Origin: Myxococcota bacterium
Lineage (GTDB): Bacteria; Myxococcota_A; UBA796; JAFGLY01
Direction of reading: 5' to 3'
NCBI GenBank assembly: GCA_024276675.1
Contig: JAJRWT010000095.1
Span: 1-64,000, forward strand
Length of the DNA stretch: 64,000 nt
In this document: piece by piece, positions 27,348 through 36,128 of the stretch
Numbering within the stretch: position 1 is the first letter of the stretch
How the letters are laid out: the number at the start of each line of letters is the position of its first letter
Program-made: the position numbers and the translations under genes
Notes under the pieces: model-generated
Told to the model about the DNA's origin: nothing
What the model saw: only the letters and a program-made list of their open reading frames with translations
The model's database searches: none

Positions 27348-28378
27348 CCGAACAGTGTGCCGGTGGTTGCCGTGGGGGTCGTGTCTGCGGGGGATTGATA
27401 GCGTCGGCAGGCAGAGAGCAGGGTTTCACGGATTTCGTCGCGTAGCTCCTGGGGCTCCAGCACCTCGGCATCGGCACCATAGCCCAGGATCCACTGGCGT
27501 AGTTCGGGAGTGATGGCACAGCGCAGCAGTACCTCTATGCTGCCATCGGGGCGGGGTTGAAGGCCCTGGGAGCCATGCCAGCGACGTTCCTTTATGAACT
27601 CGGCCACACGTGGGCTGAAGCGCACGACGATAGCCCTGGGAGAACCGGCCGTTATCCCGAAGGCATCGGCGACGAAGGCCCTGGGATCCCAGTCATTTGG
27701 CCTGCTGAACTTCTGTTTCCGTATCCTGTAGAAGGAGCGGAAACGCTCCACCGCGAAGGTCTTGACACGGTCCTCGTCCACGTCTCGTGCGAAGAGATAT
27801 AGCCCCTGCCGGTAGGTGGCCAGGGTGAAGGGCTCGATGAGGTATTTCCGCTCCTCACCCCTGGCAGGCCGGTAGCTGGCCTGCCCTGGATTACAGTAGA
27901 TCAACGCCGAGAGGATTTCGTCGATGATTTCGTGACCGGCGGAGTAGTCCTTGGCGTGCTCTGGAACCGCCATGAACATCCCGTCGAAGTCCCGCACCAC
28001 GTCGGCGTTGGCGCGGCTCACCGTTGGCTCCAGGCGGTCGATTGCCTGGTCGATGTCGGCGGCGAAGCCGGTCCCGTCAAGGAAATCGAAGAGCGCACGC
28101 CCGAAACGCAGCGAGATCATCTCGCCCAGGGTGAGCTGCACGCCGGAGCGGCGGTAGGCAGGATCCAGGGAAACCACCCGTTGGGCGCCACGGCCTTCTT
28201 CCTTTACCGGCAAGCCCAGGTCCCGCAGATCGGTCAGGTAGCGCCGGAAGGTCCTGGGGTCAACGTCCAGGAGGGCCTCGACCTCGTGGACCCGTATTCC
28301 CCCACGGCGCTGCATCCATTCGATCAAACGGACCAGTTTTTGTCCCTTATTCAGGCGACTTGATGGGTGGTATGTCAA
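27344..28378 (-). CDS. WYL-domain transcriptional regulator
   Basis: This encodes 344 residues. The N-terminal helix-turn-helix reads KLVRLIEWMQRRGGIRVHEVEALLDVDPRTFRRYLTDLRDLG in outline (about 13-55). The WYL domain (about 165-240) has PARGEERKYLIEPFTL followed by QGLYLFARDVD. The C-terminal WCX extension runs from RAIVVRFSPRVAEFI to ELRDEI. Such proteins bind DNA and sense a nucleic-acid or nucleotide ligand through the WYL domain. The start is TTG at 28378 with AAGG seven bases upstream; no better ATG precedes the helix-turn-helix. It is the first gene of a two-gene unit. Confidence 0.85.
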   Translation of the reverse strand: MTYHPSSRLNKGQKLVRLIEWMQRRGGIRVHEVEALLDVDPRTFRRYLTDLRDLGLPVKEEGRGAQRVVSLDPAYRRSGVQLTLGEMISLRFGRALFDFLDGTGFAADIDQAIDRLEPTVSRANADVVRDFDGMFMAVPEHAKDYSAGHEIIDEILSALIYCNPGQASYRPARGEERKYLIEPFTLATYRQGLYLFARDVDEDRVKTFAVERFRSFYRIRKQKFSRPNDWDPRAFVADAFGITAGSPRAIVVRFSPRVAEFIKERRWHGSQGLQPRPDGSIEVLLRCAITPELRQWILGYGADAEVLEPQELRDEIRETLLSACRRYQSPADTTPTATTGTLFG

Positions 28379-28601
28379 AAAAGCACCTTCTCAGGACTGA
28401 ATGCCAAGCGGACAGTTTTTGGCAGGTGGGGATGGCATGATGTAGTCATGCAGTTCTCAGGCAGAGGCTCTTCTTATCAGTCTCGCGGTTTTTCTTCCAC
28501 AAGGATGCAAACCGCTAAAGTCGTCCGGCCCGCTCTCGATATCAAGAAAGCTGCCTGGAATTGCGCTGATCCTCGCCACCGCCACCCGTGCTGGAGCTGA
28601 A
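28379..28601. other. Divergent intergenic region, no gene seen
   Basis: These 223 bases between the WYL regulator and the small membrane ORF probably contain the regulator's promoter. A TTGACA hexamer overlaps the regulator's TTG start. No operator palindrome was recognised. Confidence 0.4.
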
Positions 28602-28814
28602 ATGGACCCTATCACCATGGACCTGTTGTTGACAGTCTTTCTGTCGCTCCTGGTACTCGCCTGCGGGCTTGGAGCCATACTGGTGCTTCCATGGAGCGAA
28701 ACCGGCATGGTTGCCACAAAGGCCCCTGCCCCTGGAGCCACGGCGGCAGTTCGTGGTTGTTTTCCGCAAAATGCCGCCACCGAAGCCGCCATCCGAGCAT
28801 CCATCACTCCCTGA
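28602..28814 (+). CDS. Possible small membrane protein
   Basis: This encodes 70 residues. It starts with an ATG preceded by GGAG at a 5-base spacing and has one strong N-terminal hydrophobic helix (LLLTVFLSLLVLACGLGAI), then an Ala/Pro-rich tail. No family was recognised. A C-rich/G-rich inverted repeat follows the stop (about 28826-28853). Small size and competing frames keep confidence low. Confidence 0.4.
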   Translation: MDPITMDLLLTVFLSLLVLACGLGAILVLPWSETGMVATKAPAPGATAAVRGCFPQNAATEAAIRASITP

Positions 28815-29052
28815 AGGCCTTCTGTCCCCCTGGCGCCCCGTCAGGTGGGGGCCCGGACACTTTCTGAAGCGGCGGCGCATGTCGAGTCGACTGGAGAGCG
28901 CCTCTCTCTGCGATTCGGTTCGCCGGAGCGAGCCGTGGGCTGCGGTGGGGCTACTGCCTGCTGTGCGCGGCAGCCTCCCGGGTGCTACGTGGTTATTCCT
29001 GTGTCAACCCCAGGGTCTGGTGGCAGGTTTCCATAACCACGGAGTAGAGCGC
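28815..29052. other. Intergenic region, no clear gene
   Basis: Other frames are open across these 238 bases, but none has family-like sequence. The hairpin at the left end (CCCCCTG with CAGGTGGGGG) may end transcription of the small ORF. Nothing else is evident. Confidence 0.35.
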
Positions 29053-29478
29053 TTGGGTGGGCGTCCCATAGTACCGCTATTGGCACTCGGGCTGGGGCTT
29101 GCCCCCCTGCTGGCCGCCTGTTCCCCCTGCTCCATGAGCAGCACTGTGGCGGGCTTCGACCCGGCATGTGACCAGAGCGTGCTTCGTCGCTACACAACCG
29201 AAGCCAGGCTGGCCATTCCTGCTGAAGACATGGTGCTGCTGGCCTACCTTCCCTACGACATCACCGCGGGCAGCCGCTACGGTGGAAGCAGCGGAAACCC
29301 CATGACCGTCGTACTGGAGGACTGGATGGCGGAATCCAGGACCACGAACCTGGATCTCTGGACCCTGGACTCCCAGAGCGCCACGGGAGAACTCACCATC
29401 ACCTTTGAAGAATCGGGTGATTTTTCCGGCGGCGTGGTGAAGGGCGATTTTGCCGCGGTTGTTGAACGGGGCGATTGA
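29053..29478 (+). CDS. Small predicted lipoprotein
   Basis: This encodes 141 residues from a TTG start that has GGAG eight bases upstream. A typical signal peptide (PIVPLLALGLGLAPLLAAC) ends in the lipobox LAAC. The mature part contains AEDMVLLAYLPYDITAG and an LTITFEESGDFSGG beta-rich end. No domain was recognised. The frame is open further upstream to 28669, but that part is Arg/Pro-rich and lacks a signal. It lies 109 bases before leuS. Confidence 0.6.
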   Translation: MGGRPIVPLLALGLGLAPLLAACSPCSMSSTVAGFDPACDQSVLRRYTTEARLAIPAEDMVLLAYLPYDITAGSRYGGSSGNPMTVVLEDWMAESRTTNLDLWTLDSQSATGELTITFEESGDFSGGVVKGDFAAVVERGD

Positions 29479-29587
29479 GTACCTGGTCGAGTCTGGTGGA
29501 GCGATGGCCGCCCAGTCATTGTCACTTCCCTTGGCTCTCTTTCCCATGGGAACGAGTTATTAGGGGGCGCTCGCCAAGGAGAACAAG

Positions 29588-32125
29588 ATGCAGCACCGCT
29601 ACGCCCCGGAGAAGATCGAGCCTCGTTGGCAACGCTACTGGGAAGAAAACCAGTGCTTCCGCGCCGAAGAAGACCCGGACAAGCCAAAGTACTATGTCCT
29701 CTGCATGTTTCCATACCCCTCCGGGACGGGCCTGCACGTGGGTAACCCCTTGAGCTACACCGCGGTGGACATCATCGCTCGCTACAAGCGCATCAAGGGT
29801 TTCTCCGTCTTGAATCCCATCGGTTTCGATGCCTTCGGCCTCCCCGCGGAACGTGCTGCGGTGCGTCTGGGCCGGAATCCCCGTGACATCACCCGCGACA
29901 ACATCGCTACCTTTACCCGGCAGCTCAAGCGCCTTGGTTTTTCCTACGATTGGAGCCGTGCGCTGAACACCTCGTCGCCCGAGTACTACAAGTGGACCCA
30001 GTGGATTTTCCTCAAGATGTACGAAAAGGGCCTGGCCTACCTGGCCGAAGTGCCGGTCTACTGGTGCCCGGCCCAGGGAACGGTCCTGGCCAACGAAGAA
30101 GTCCAGGACGGTCGCTACGTGGAAACAGGCGATCCCGTCCAACGTCGGGTCATGCGCCAGTGGATGCTGCGCATTACCGCGTACGCACAAAGGCTCCTGG
30201 ACGATCTCGAAGGCCTGGACTGGCCCGAGGGTGTCCTGGAAATGCAGCGCAACTGGATCGGGCGCTCCGAGGGAGCCATGGTGACCTTCCGAATCGCCGA
30301 GCAGCCCCGGCGCAGCTTCCAGGTCTTCACGACACGGCCAGACACGCTCTACGGTGCCACGTGGTGCGTGCTGGCCCCGGAGCACGAGTTGGTCAAGGAG
30401 ATCACCACCCCGGAGTTGGCCGCCAGCGTGAACGCCTACGTGGAGCGATCCAGGCAGCTCTCGGACATGGAGCGCCAGATCGCCGCCGAAAAGGAAAAGT
30501 CCGGCGTCTTCACCGGCGCCTTTGCCATCAACCCGGTCAACGGAAAGCGAATACCGGTGTGGGTGGCCGACTATGTGCTTGGCAGCTACGGCACCGGCGC
30601 CATCATGGCGGTTCCAGCCCACGACCAGCGTGACCATGCCTTCGCCCTCAAGTTCGGACTTCCCATCGTCCAGGTCATTTCCGGAGGGCGCGACGTCCAG
30701 CAGGAAGCCTGGACCGGAGGCGGCGTGGCCGTCAACTCGCCCCTCATCGACGGCCTGGAGGTGGAACGGGCAAAGAAGCGCATCACCCGCTGGCTCCAGG
30801 AGCGGGGTCTGGGGTCGTTCAAAGTAGAATACAAGCTCAGGGACTGGCTTTTTTCCCGCCAGCGCTATTGGGGCGAACCCTTCCCGATACTGCACCGGGC
30901 CGATGGCAGCACCGTCCCGGTCCCCGAAGACTCTCTCCCCATCACGCTGCCCGCCCTGGACAACTTCAAACCCACCGCCGACGGACGACCGCCCCTGGCC
31001 AGGGCCACCGATTGGGTGGAGGTGGAGTTGAACGGCGAAAAACTCCTTCGTGAGACCAACACCATGCCCCAGTGGGCCGGGAGCTGCTGGTATTACCTGC
31101 GATACATGGATCCCCACAACCAACATGAACCCGTCTCCGCCAAAAAGGAACGTTACTGGGGCTCGGTGGATCTCTACATCGGCGGCGTTGAACATGCCGT
31201 CCTACACCTGCTATACGCCCGTTTCTGGCACAAGGTGCTCTACGACATCGGCCTGGTGAGCACCAGGGAACCCTTCACCAGGCTGTTCAACCAGGGGATG
31301 ATCCTGGCTTTCAGCTACCAGGACAAGAACGGCAAGTACCACTCGCCCGAATCAGCGGAACAACGCGACGGCAAGTGGTACCTGAAGGGCAGCCACCAGG
31401 AGCTGAAGGTTCAAATCGAAAAAATGTCCAAGTCAAAGCTCAATGTCGTCAATCCATCCGACATCGTGGCCCGTTTTGGAGCCGACGCCTTCAGGCTATA
31501 CGAAATGTTCATGGGCCCGCTGGAGCAGGTCAAACCATGGCAGACCTCCGGCATCCAGGGGGTCTACCGCTTCCTGCAGCGGCTCTGGCGCCTGGTGGTT
31601 GACGAAACCACCGGCGAACCAAACCAGGCCGTGGGCGACTTCGAGGCATCTCCCGAAACCGAACGTTACATAAACAAGGCCATACGGGAAACCACCGAGG
31701 GTATGGAACATATCAGGTTCAACACTCCCATCTCACGCATGATGGAGTTGGTGAACCACCTCACCGGGCAACCAAAGATCCCCAGATCCGTGCTGGAGAG
31801 GCTCCTGGTGATCCTCTCTCCCTACGCCCCCCATATCTCTGAAGAACTCTGGGAACGGCTGAGACTGCCGGGAAGAGCAGCCCAGCAGAGCTGGCCGGAA
31901 TGGGACTTGGCCGCCCTGCAAGAAGACACGGTACACATGGCCGTGCAGGTGCAGGGCAGGAAACGTGGCACCCTGGCCATTTCCAGAGATGCGTCCAGGG
32001 AACAGATCCTGGAAGCTGCCCGGAACCTGGACAACGTGGCACGCCATCTCGAGGGCATGGAAGTCGTCAAGGAGATCCTGGTACCCGGTCGACTGGTCAA
32101 TCTGGTGGTCCGTCCCGGTCGATGA
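29588..32125 (+). CDS. leuS: Leucyl-tRNA synthetase
   Basis: This encodes 845 residues, slightly below the 860 of E. coli LeuRS. It charges tRNA-Leu with leucine. The class I HIGH motif appears as HVGNP (in GTGLHVGNPLSY) and the KMSKS motif as KMSKSKLNVV. The CP1 editing domain contains TTRPDTLYGATWCVLAPEH, with the Thr-rich and acidic residues of the proofreading site. WYYLRYMDPHN and YIGGVEHAVLHLLYARF are conserved core blocks. The ATG at 29588 has AAGGAG upstream. No T-box or attenuator was seen in the short leader. Confidence 0.98.
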   Translation: MQHRYAPEKIEPRWQRYWEENQCFRAEEDPDKPKYYVLCMFPYPSGTGLHVGNPLSYTAVDIIARYKRIKGFSVLNPIGFDAFGLPAERAAVRLGRNPRDITRDNIATFTRQLKRLGFSYDWSRALNTSSPEYYKWTQWIFLKMYEKGLAYLAEVPVYWCPAQGTVLANEEVQDGRYVETGDPVQRRVMRQWMLRITAYAQRLLDDLEGLDWPEGVLEMQRNWIGRSEGAMVTFRIAEQPRRSFQVFTTRPDTLYGATWCVLAPEHELVKEITTPELAASVNAYVERSRQLSDMERQIAAEKEKSGVFTGAFAINPVNGKRIPVWVADYVLGSYGTGAIMAVPAHDQRDHAFALKFGLPIVQVISGGRDVQQEAWTGGGVAVNSPLIDGLEVERAKKRITRWLQERGLGSFKVEYKLRDWLFSRQRYWGEPFPILHRADGSTVPVPEDSLPITLPALDNFKPTADGRPPLARATDWVEVELNGEKLLRETNTMPQWAGSCWYYLRYMDPHNQHEPVSAKKERYWGSVDLYIGGVEHAVLHLLYARFWHKVLYDIGLVSTREPFTRLFNQGMILAFSYQDKNGKYHSPESAEQRDGKWYLKGSHQELKVQIEKMSKSKLNVVNPSDIVARFGADAFRLYEMFMGPLEQVKPWQTSGIQGVYRFLQRLWRLVVDETTGEPNQAVGDFEASPETERYINKAIRETTEGMEHIRFNTPISRMMELVNHLTGQPKIPRSVLERLLVILSPYAPHISEELWERLRLPGRAAQQSWPEWDLAALQEDTVHMAVQVQGRKRGTLAISRDASREQILEAARNLDNVARHLEGMEVVKEILVPGRLVNLVVRPGR

Positions 32126-32180
32126 CCTATAATGATCTCCCGGGCCTGTTCCAGGGGGCCGACAAAGAGCGGGGTACAGC

Positions 32181-35105
32181 ATGGAGCCAGCAATAGACCC
32201 ATTCCAGAAGTTGGTCCATCTCGTGGACCGGTATCGTAGCGATGTCCACGGCCTCCGGCCTCCGGCCCAGGAAGACGCATTGGCGCAGGCTGTCCAACAC
32301 CTGGGCGTTTCCCTCCCAGGCAGTCTCAGGGCATTCCTACTTCGCTGGAACGGGGCGAAACTCTTCAGAGGGGTTCTTCGTATTCGCAGCACGGCAGAGC
32401 TGGCCTCCGTGTCCACCGACATTCCCAGGGTGATTCTCTTCGCGGATGGTCCCGGCAAGACCGACCTGTGGGCCTTCACAGAAACGCCCGATGGTGGCCA
32501 TGTCTTCGGTGAGTGGCTCCACGACCGACTGCTCCCCATGCACAGGCTTTTCCAACACTGGCTCCAGGCGATGCTCGAAAGAATGGAACAGGAACCGCGG
32601 GACGAGCAATCTCTGCTGGCACTTCGTCGGAGCTGCGATCCCAACAGCCCCTACCTGTTGTTGATGGAAGCCGAGGCATTGATGAGCAGGGGCGAAGCCG
32701 GCCGAGCGCAGGCATTGTTGAGACTTGCCTCCGTCGAAGCTCCCCAGCTCCCGACTCCATGGCAGAGGCTGGGTGACGTGCTGGTGGCAACGGACAGGCC
32801 CCAGGCCCGCTGGTGCTACATCAAAGCATTTCGAACGGTACGATTACCTCTTCCCTACCCCGGTGCGCCTTCGGGTGATCCGGACCTGGTGGGATCGTTG
32901 CAGACCCTCTTCGAGCCCACGGATCCGGCTTGGGAAAGGGAACTTGAAGACCTCCTGGACCAAAGGGTATCGGATGTCGCCACCGAATCCGAGGCTGCCT
33001 TTGTCGAGGCGGCGGCAATCGCCCTGGGAAGAGTTCTCCTGGCTCGTAACGAACGGGAACTCGCGTGGACGAGACTGAAGAGCATCCTTTCCAGGCTGGA
33101 CAGCTTCCGATGGGGCAGGCCATTCATCGAGCTGAGCCTGTTCCTGGCCAGACTGGCCACCGAGATCGGTCACCACGACCGGGCCGAAAAGCACCTGGAT
33201 CGGCTGATGGACCACCCCGACAGGAACACCAGGGGCCGGGCTCGCATGGCCCTGGGGCGCCTTGTGCTTGCCAGACAGGAACCCTGGGCGGAAGAAATCC
33301 TCGGTGAGGCCCTGGAGTTGCTCACAGACAAGAGCTGGCGCCTTGAAGCCATGCTTCTTCTGGCGGAACGTCACCTGCTCATGGACCGCCTACAAGATGC
33401 CGCCCTGGTGCTTGAACGGGCCCAGCAACTGGCTTCCACGCTGGCCGATCCCGCCCTCCTGGGCATGACTGCCCTGTTGTCGGGCGATCTTCACCGCCAT
33501 GCCGGGGATCCGGAATCCGCCGGAGACTCCTACCGGGAAGCCGAACGCAGAGCGCTGGACTGTTCCTACATGGAGTTGAGATACCGCCTGGCCCTTCGAG
33601 CCGGAGATCTGGCCCTTGACGCGGAACGTATCGACGATGCCCACCGGGACTACACGGAAGCCGTGAAAGGGTTTAGGAGCTTGCGGCTGGTGCTGCGCGA
33701 AGGCTGGGCCCTGCTTCGATTGGGTCGTCTCGGTGATCAGCAGGCCATCGTGGAAGCGAGATCTCTCTTCAAGAAGGCCGACATGGCTGCCGGCGTAGCC
33801 GCCGCCGACGCCATCGCCGGCGATCCAGCCAAGAGCATGGCCTGGCACCTGGAGCGTGCCACCGAACACGCTCGGCTACGCGCCGATGCCCAGAGGTCAT
33901 CTCCGCCCCTGCGGAGGGCCGACGCCGAGAGACCGGAGAGGCGGCTGGGAGCCCACCAGGCCGCCATAGCTGCTTGTGGGCACCGAGTGGTGGACGAGCT
34001 GGGGCAGATACTCAAGAACAGCACAAGGGTGCTGGCCGGTTCCTCCGCTTCCTCCGGCGGCACGACGCTGGATCGCTACCTGGCGGCCCTGGACCTGTTG
34101 ATTCACCATCGATCCTACGACGCCGCGGCTCTGCTCCTGGATCATCTGCTGAACGACTACATCAGCGGCACGCCTGGCCGTGCCCTGGTGAGTGCCCTCA
34201 CCCGTTCTCCCAACATGGCGCTGGTATCGGGAATCATGGAAACACTGGACCGGGATCTTCCGCCCTCGTCGGTGGCCCGCGCCATCGAAGTGCTGGGTTG
34301 GAGGCGCGAAGAAGCTGCCATTCCCCGCCTGATGCAGCTATCGGGCGAATCGGCCCATCCCAGGATAAGAAAGGCCGCGTTGATGGCCCTGGGCAGGGTC
34401 GGGGCAACCGAAGCCGTTCCAGCGGCCCTGCAAGCCCTGGAGGTTTCCGGACTGGCGGCCACAGCGGCCATGGCGCTTCTGCTCCTGGGTGACCGTCGCG
34501 GCGTAGACTTCCATGCCCAGACGCTGGCCGGCGGCGACATCACCCCCGACAACGAAGCTGGCGACATCGTGGGGCGCTACGGAGATCCCTCCTTCCTGCT
34601 GATCCTCTTGAGAGCCGCAGCCGGAGACGGAGCCGTGGCGAGAGGCGCCGTCGAGGGACTGGGTTACCTTGGAGATCCGCTGGCCGTGGGCAAGCTCCTC
34701 AGCCTGGACTATGGCCGCGATTCCAGGAAGATCCACGTGCTCAACGGCGCGCTGGAGCTGCTTACCGGGCACGAAGAACCAGCCGACTCCCCCGCTCTCG
34801 TCAAGCGGTGGCAGCGCTACTGGGAAAAGGAATCCGCACGTTTCGTCGAAGGCCATCGTTTCAGGCATGGCAGGCTCATGGATCCTGGCCTGCTCATCGA
34901 GAAGCTGAACGACGACGAATTGGGTCTACGGCGCAGAGCCTACGACGAGCTGGTCATCTCCACGGGCGTCAATCTGCCCTTCGACGCCGATGGCGCCTGG
35001 CGCCTGCAGGTGGCCCACCGTAAACAATGGCTCGCCTGGTGGAAGGCCCACAAAGAAGAATTCCCCACTGGCCGCTGGATGTTCCACGGGCAGATCACTG
35101 CCTGA
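32181..35105 (+). CDS. Large SUKH-like, TPR and HEAT-repeat protein
   Basis: This encodes 974 residues. The first 140 residues resemble a SUKH (SMI1/KNR4) domain: ALAQAVQHLGVSLPGSLRAF and LRWNGAKLF match its LP-x-S-x-R-x-F-L and NG signature. Residues about 160-600 form TPR-like helical repeats (ALLRLASVEAPQLPTPWQ, AEKHLDRLMDHPD, AGDSYREAERRAL). The C-terminal third has HEAT-like repeats (IPRLMQLSGESAHPRIRKAAL, VPAALQALEVSGL, VAVGKLLSLDYGRD). It has no signal peptide, so it is probably a cytoplasmic scaffold or immunity-related protein. The RBS upstream of ATG 32181 is weak. It follows leuS by 55 bases. Confidence 0.75.
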   Translation: MEPAIDPFQKLVHLVDRYRSDVHGLRPPAQEDALAQAVQHLGVSLPGSLRAFLLRWNGAKLFRGVLRIRSTAELASVSTDIPRVILFADGPGKTDLWAFTETPDGGHVFGEWLHDRLLPMHRLFQHWLQAMLERMEQEPRDEQSLLALRRSCDPNSPYLLLMEAEALMSRGEAGRAQALLRLASVEAPQLPTPWQRLGDVLVATDRPQARWCYIKAFRTVRLPLPYPGAPSGDPDLVGSLQTLFEPTDPAWERELEDLLDQRVSDVATESEAAFVEAAAIALGRVLLARNERELAWTRLKSILSRLDSFRWGRPFIELSLFLARLATEIGHHDRAEKHLDRLMDHPDRNTRGRARMALGRLVLARQEPWAEEILGEALELLTDKSWRLEAMLLLAERHLLMDRLQDAALVLERAQQLASTLADPALLGMTALLSGDLHRHAGDPESAGDSYREAERRALDCSYMELRYRLALRAGDLALDAERIDDAHRDYTEAVKGFRSLRLVLREGWALLRLGRLGDQQAIVEARSLFKKADMAAGVAAADAIAGDPAKSMAWHLERATEHARLRADAQRSSPPLRRADAERPERRLGAHQAAIAACGHRVVDELGQILKNSTRVLAGSSASSGGTTLDRYLAALDLLIHHRSYDAAALLLDHLLNDYISGTPGRALVSALTRSPNMALVSGIMETLDRDLPPSSVARAIEVLGWRREEAAIPRLMQLSGESAHPRIRKAALMALGRVGATEAVPAALQALEVSGLAATAAMALLLLGDRRGVDFHAQTLAGGDITPDNEAGDIVGRYGDPSFLLILLRAAAGDGAVARGAVEGLGYLGDPLAVGKLLSLDYGRDSRKIHVLNGALELLTGHEEPADSPALVKRWQRYWEKESARFVEGHRFRHGRLMDPGLLIEKLNDDELGLRRRAYDELVISTGVNLPFDADGAWRLQVAHRKQWLAWWKAHKEEFPTGRWMFHGQITA

Positions 35106-35116
35106 GGTGCCTCCGG

Positions 35117-35872
35117 TCAGTTGTCCAGGCTCTGGAACGCGCCGGTCACGAATTCTTCGGGATCTTCAAGTGGTCTCCCGGAATAGGATTCGAACGAGCC
35201 GGGAGGCAGATCGTATTCCAGGAGTCGGTGGATGTTCACGCCGGTGTTTTCGGCCCCCTCACGTTCAAGGACGTGAATGTGACGTTCCAGCGCCCGCGTG
35301 AGGCGACGGGCGCCACGTAGTTCGGATTTGAGGGATTCGTTCTGCCGGGCGAGCGCCAACATCCTGTTGGCGGTGTTGACGTCGCCGTTGGACAGTACCT
35401 GCGTGAGTTCGAAGGTACGCTGCCGTAGCCTGTCCCTTTCCCGTGTAAGAGAGGCCACCTGTGCTCGAAGATCGGCAGAGGAGTCGTCCATGAGGAGCAG
35501 CTCGAGCTGGCCTACTCTTTCCCGGAGCTTCTTCGCGGTCCGTTGTTCCCGGTGCTGGGCATGGAGACTGCTCACCAGGCGCTTGTGCAGGTGCTTCAGC
35601 TCCTGGGACCAGGCCGTGTAGGCGTCGTCCAGGGCTCTGATGCCCTCGCGGGCGTTCTTGGCTCTCCTTGCGGGAGGCAGGTGGCGGATGCCCAGGCGCA
35701 AGATTCCCTCTTGGACATGCTTGAGTTCGACCTCGCAGCTCTTGGCGCTGCGAAGCCTGCGTCGAAGTTCCGCACAGGCGGTCTTTTGCCTGCGAAGGCG
35801 CGGAAACCAGAAGATAGTGGCCAACAGGACGCCCGAAGAAAATAGGCCCACCAGCATTAGCGTACCATCCAT
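35117..35872 (-). CDS. Membrane-anchored coiled-coil protein
   Basis: This encodes 251 residues. One N-terminal transmembrane helix (LMLVGLFSSGVLLATIFWF) is followed by a long Arg/Glu/Leu-rich coiled coil (about 25-200), then a short acidic C-terminal tail. It is likely held in the inner membrane with the coiled coil in the cytoplasm. No enzymatic domain is present. It converges with the SUKH/HEAT gene, with only 11 bases between their ends. Confidence 0.65.
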   Translation of the reverse strand: MDGTLMLVGLFSSGVLLATIFWFPRLRRQKTACAELRRRLRSAKSCEVELKHVQEGILRLGIRHLPPARRAKNAREGIRALDDAYTAWSQELKHLHKRLVSSLHAQHREQRTAKKLRERVGQLELLLMDDSSADLRAQVASLTRERDRLRQRTFELTQVLSNGDVNTANRMLALARQNESLKSELRGARRLTRALERHIHVLEREGAENTGVNIHRLLEYDLPPGSFESYSGRPLEDPEEFVTGAFQSLDN

Positions 35873-36128
35873 GCCATCTCCATGTACTTGTTCCGACTCG
35901 CTGCCATGCTCGACCCCGATGCAGTGGAATGGGTCGAGTAGAATAAGTATTATTGATTTTAGACCAATTGTACCTGAACCGGTAGGCGAAAATCACGGAA
36001 AACAAGATCATGAAGGGAGGAAACCCGTTGAAGGGTCATTTCCGACGGCTCCCATTGGCCGCCGCGGTGGCTCGATGTTCTTCTTGTTCTTCGTCCATTC
36101 GCGCTCGGGATGGCGAGCCCGGGTGGAT

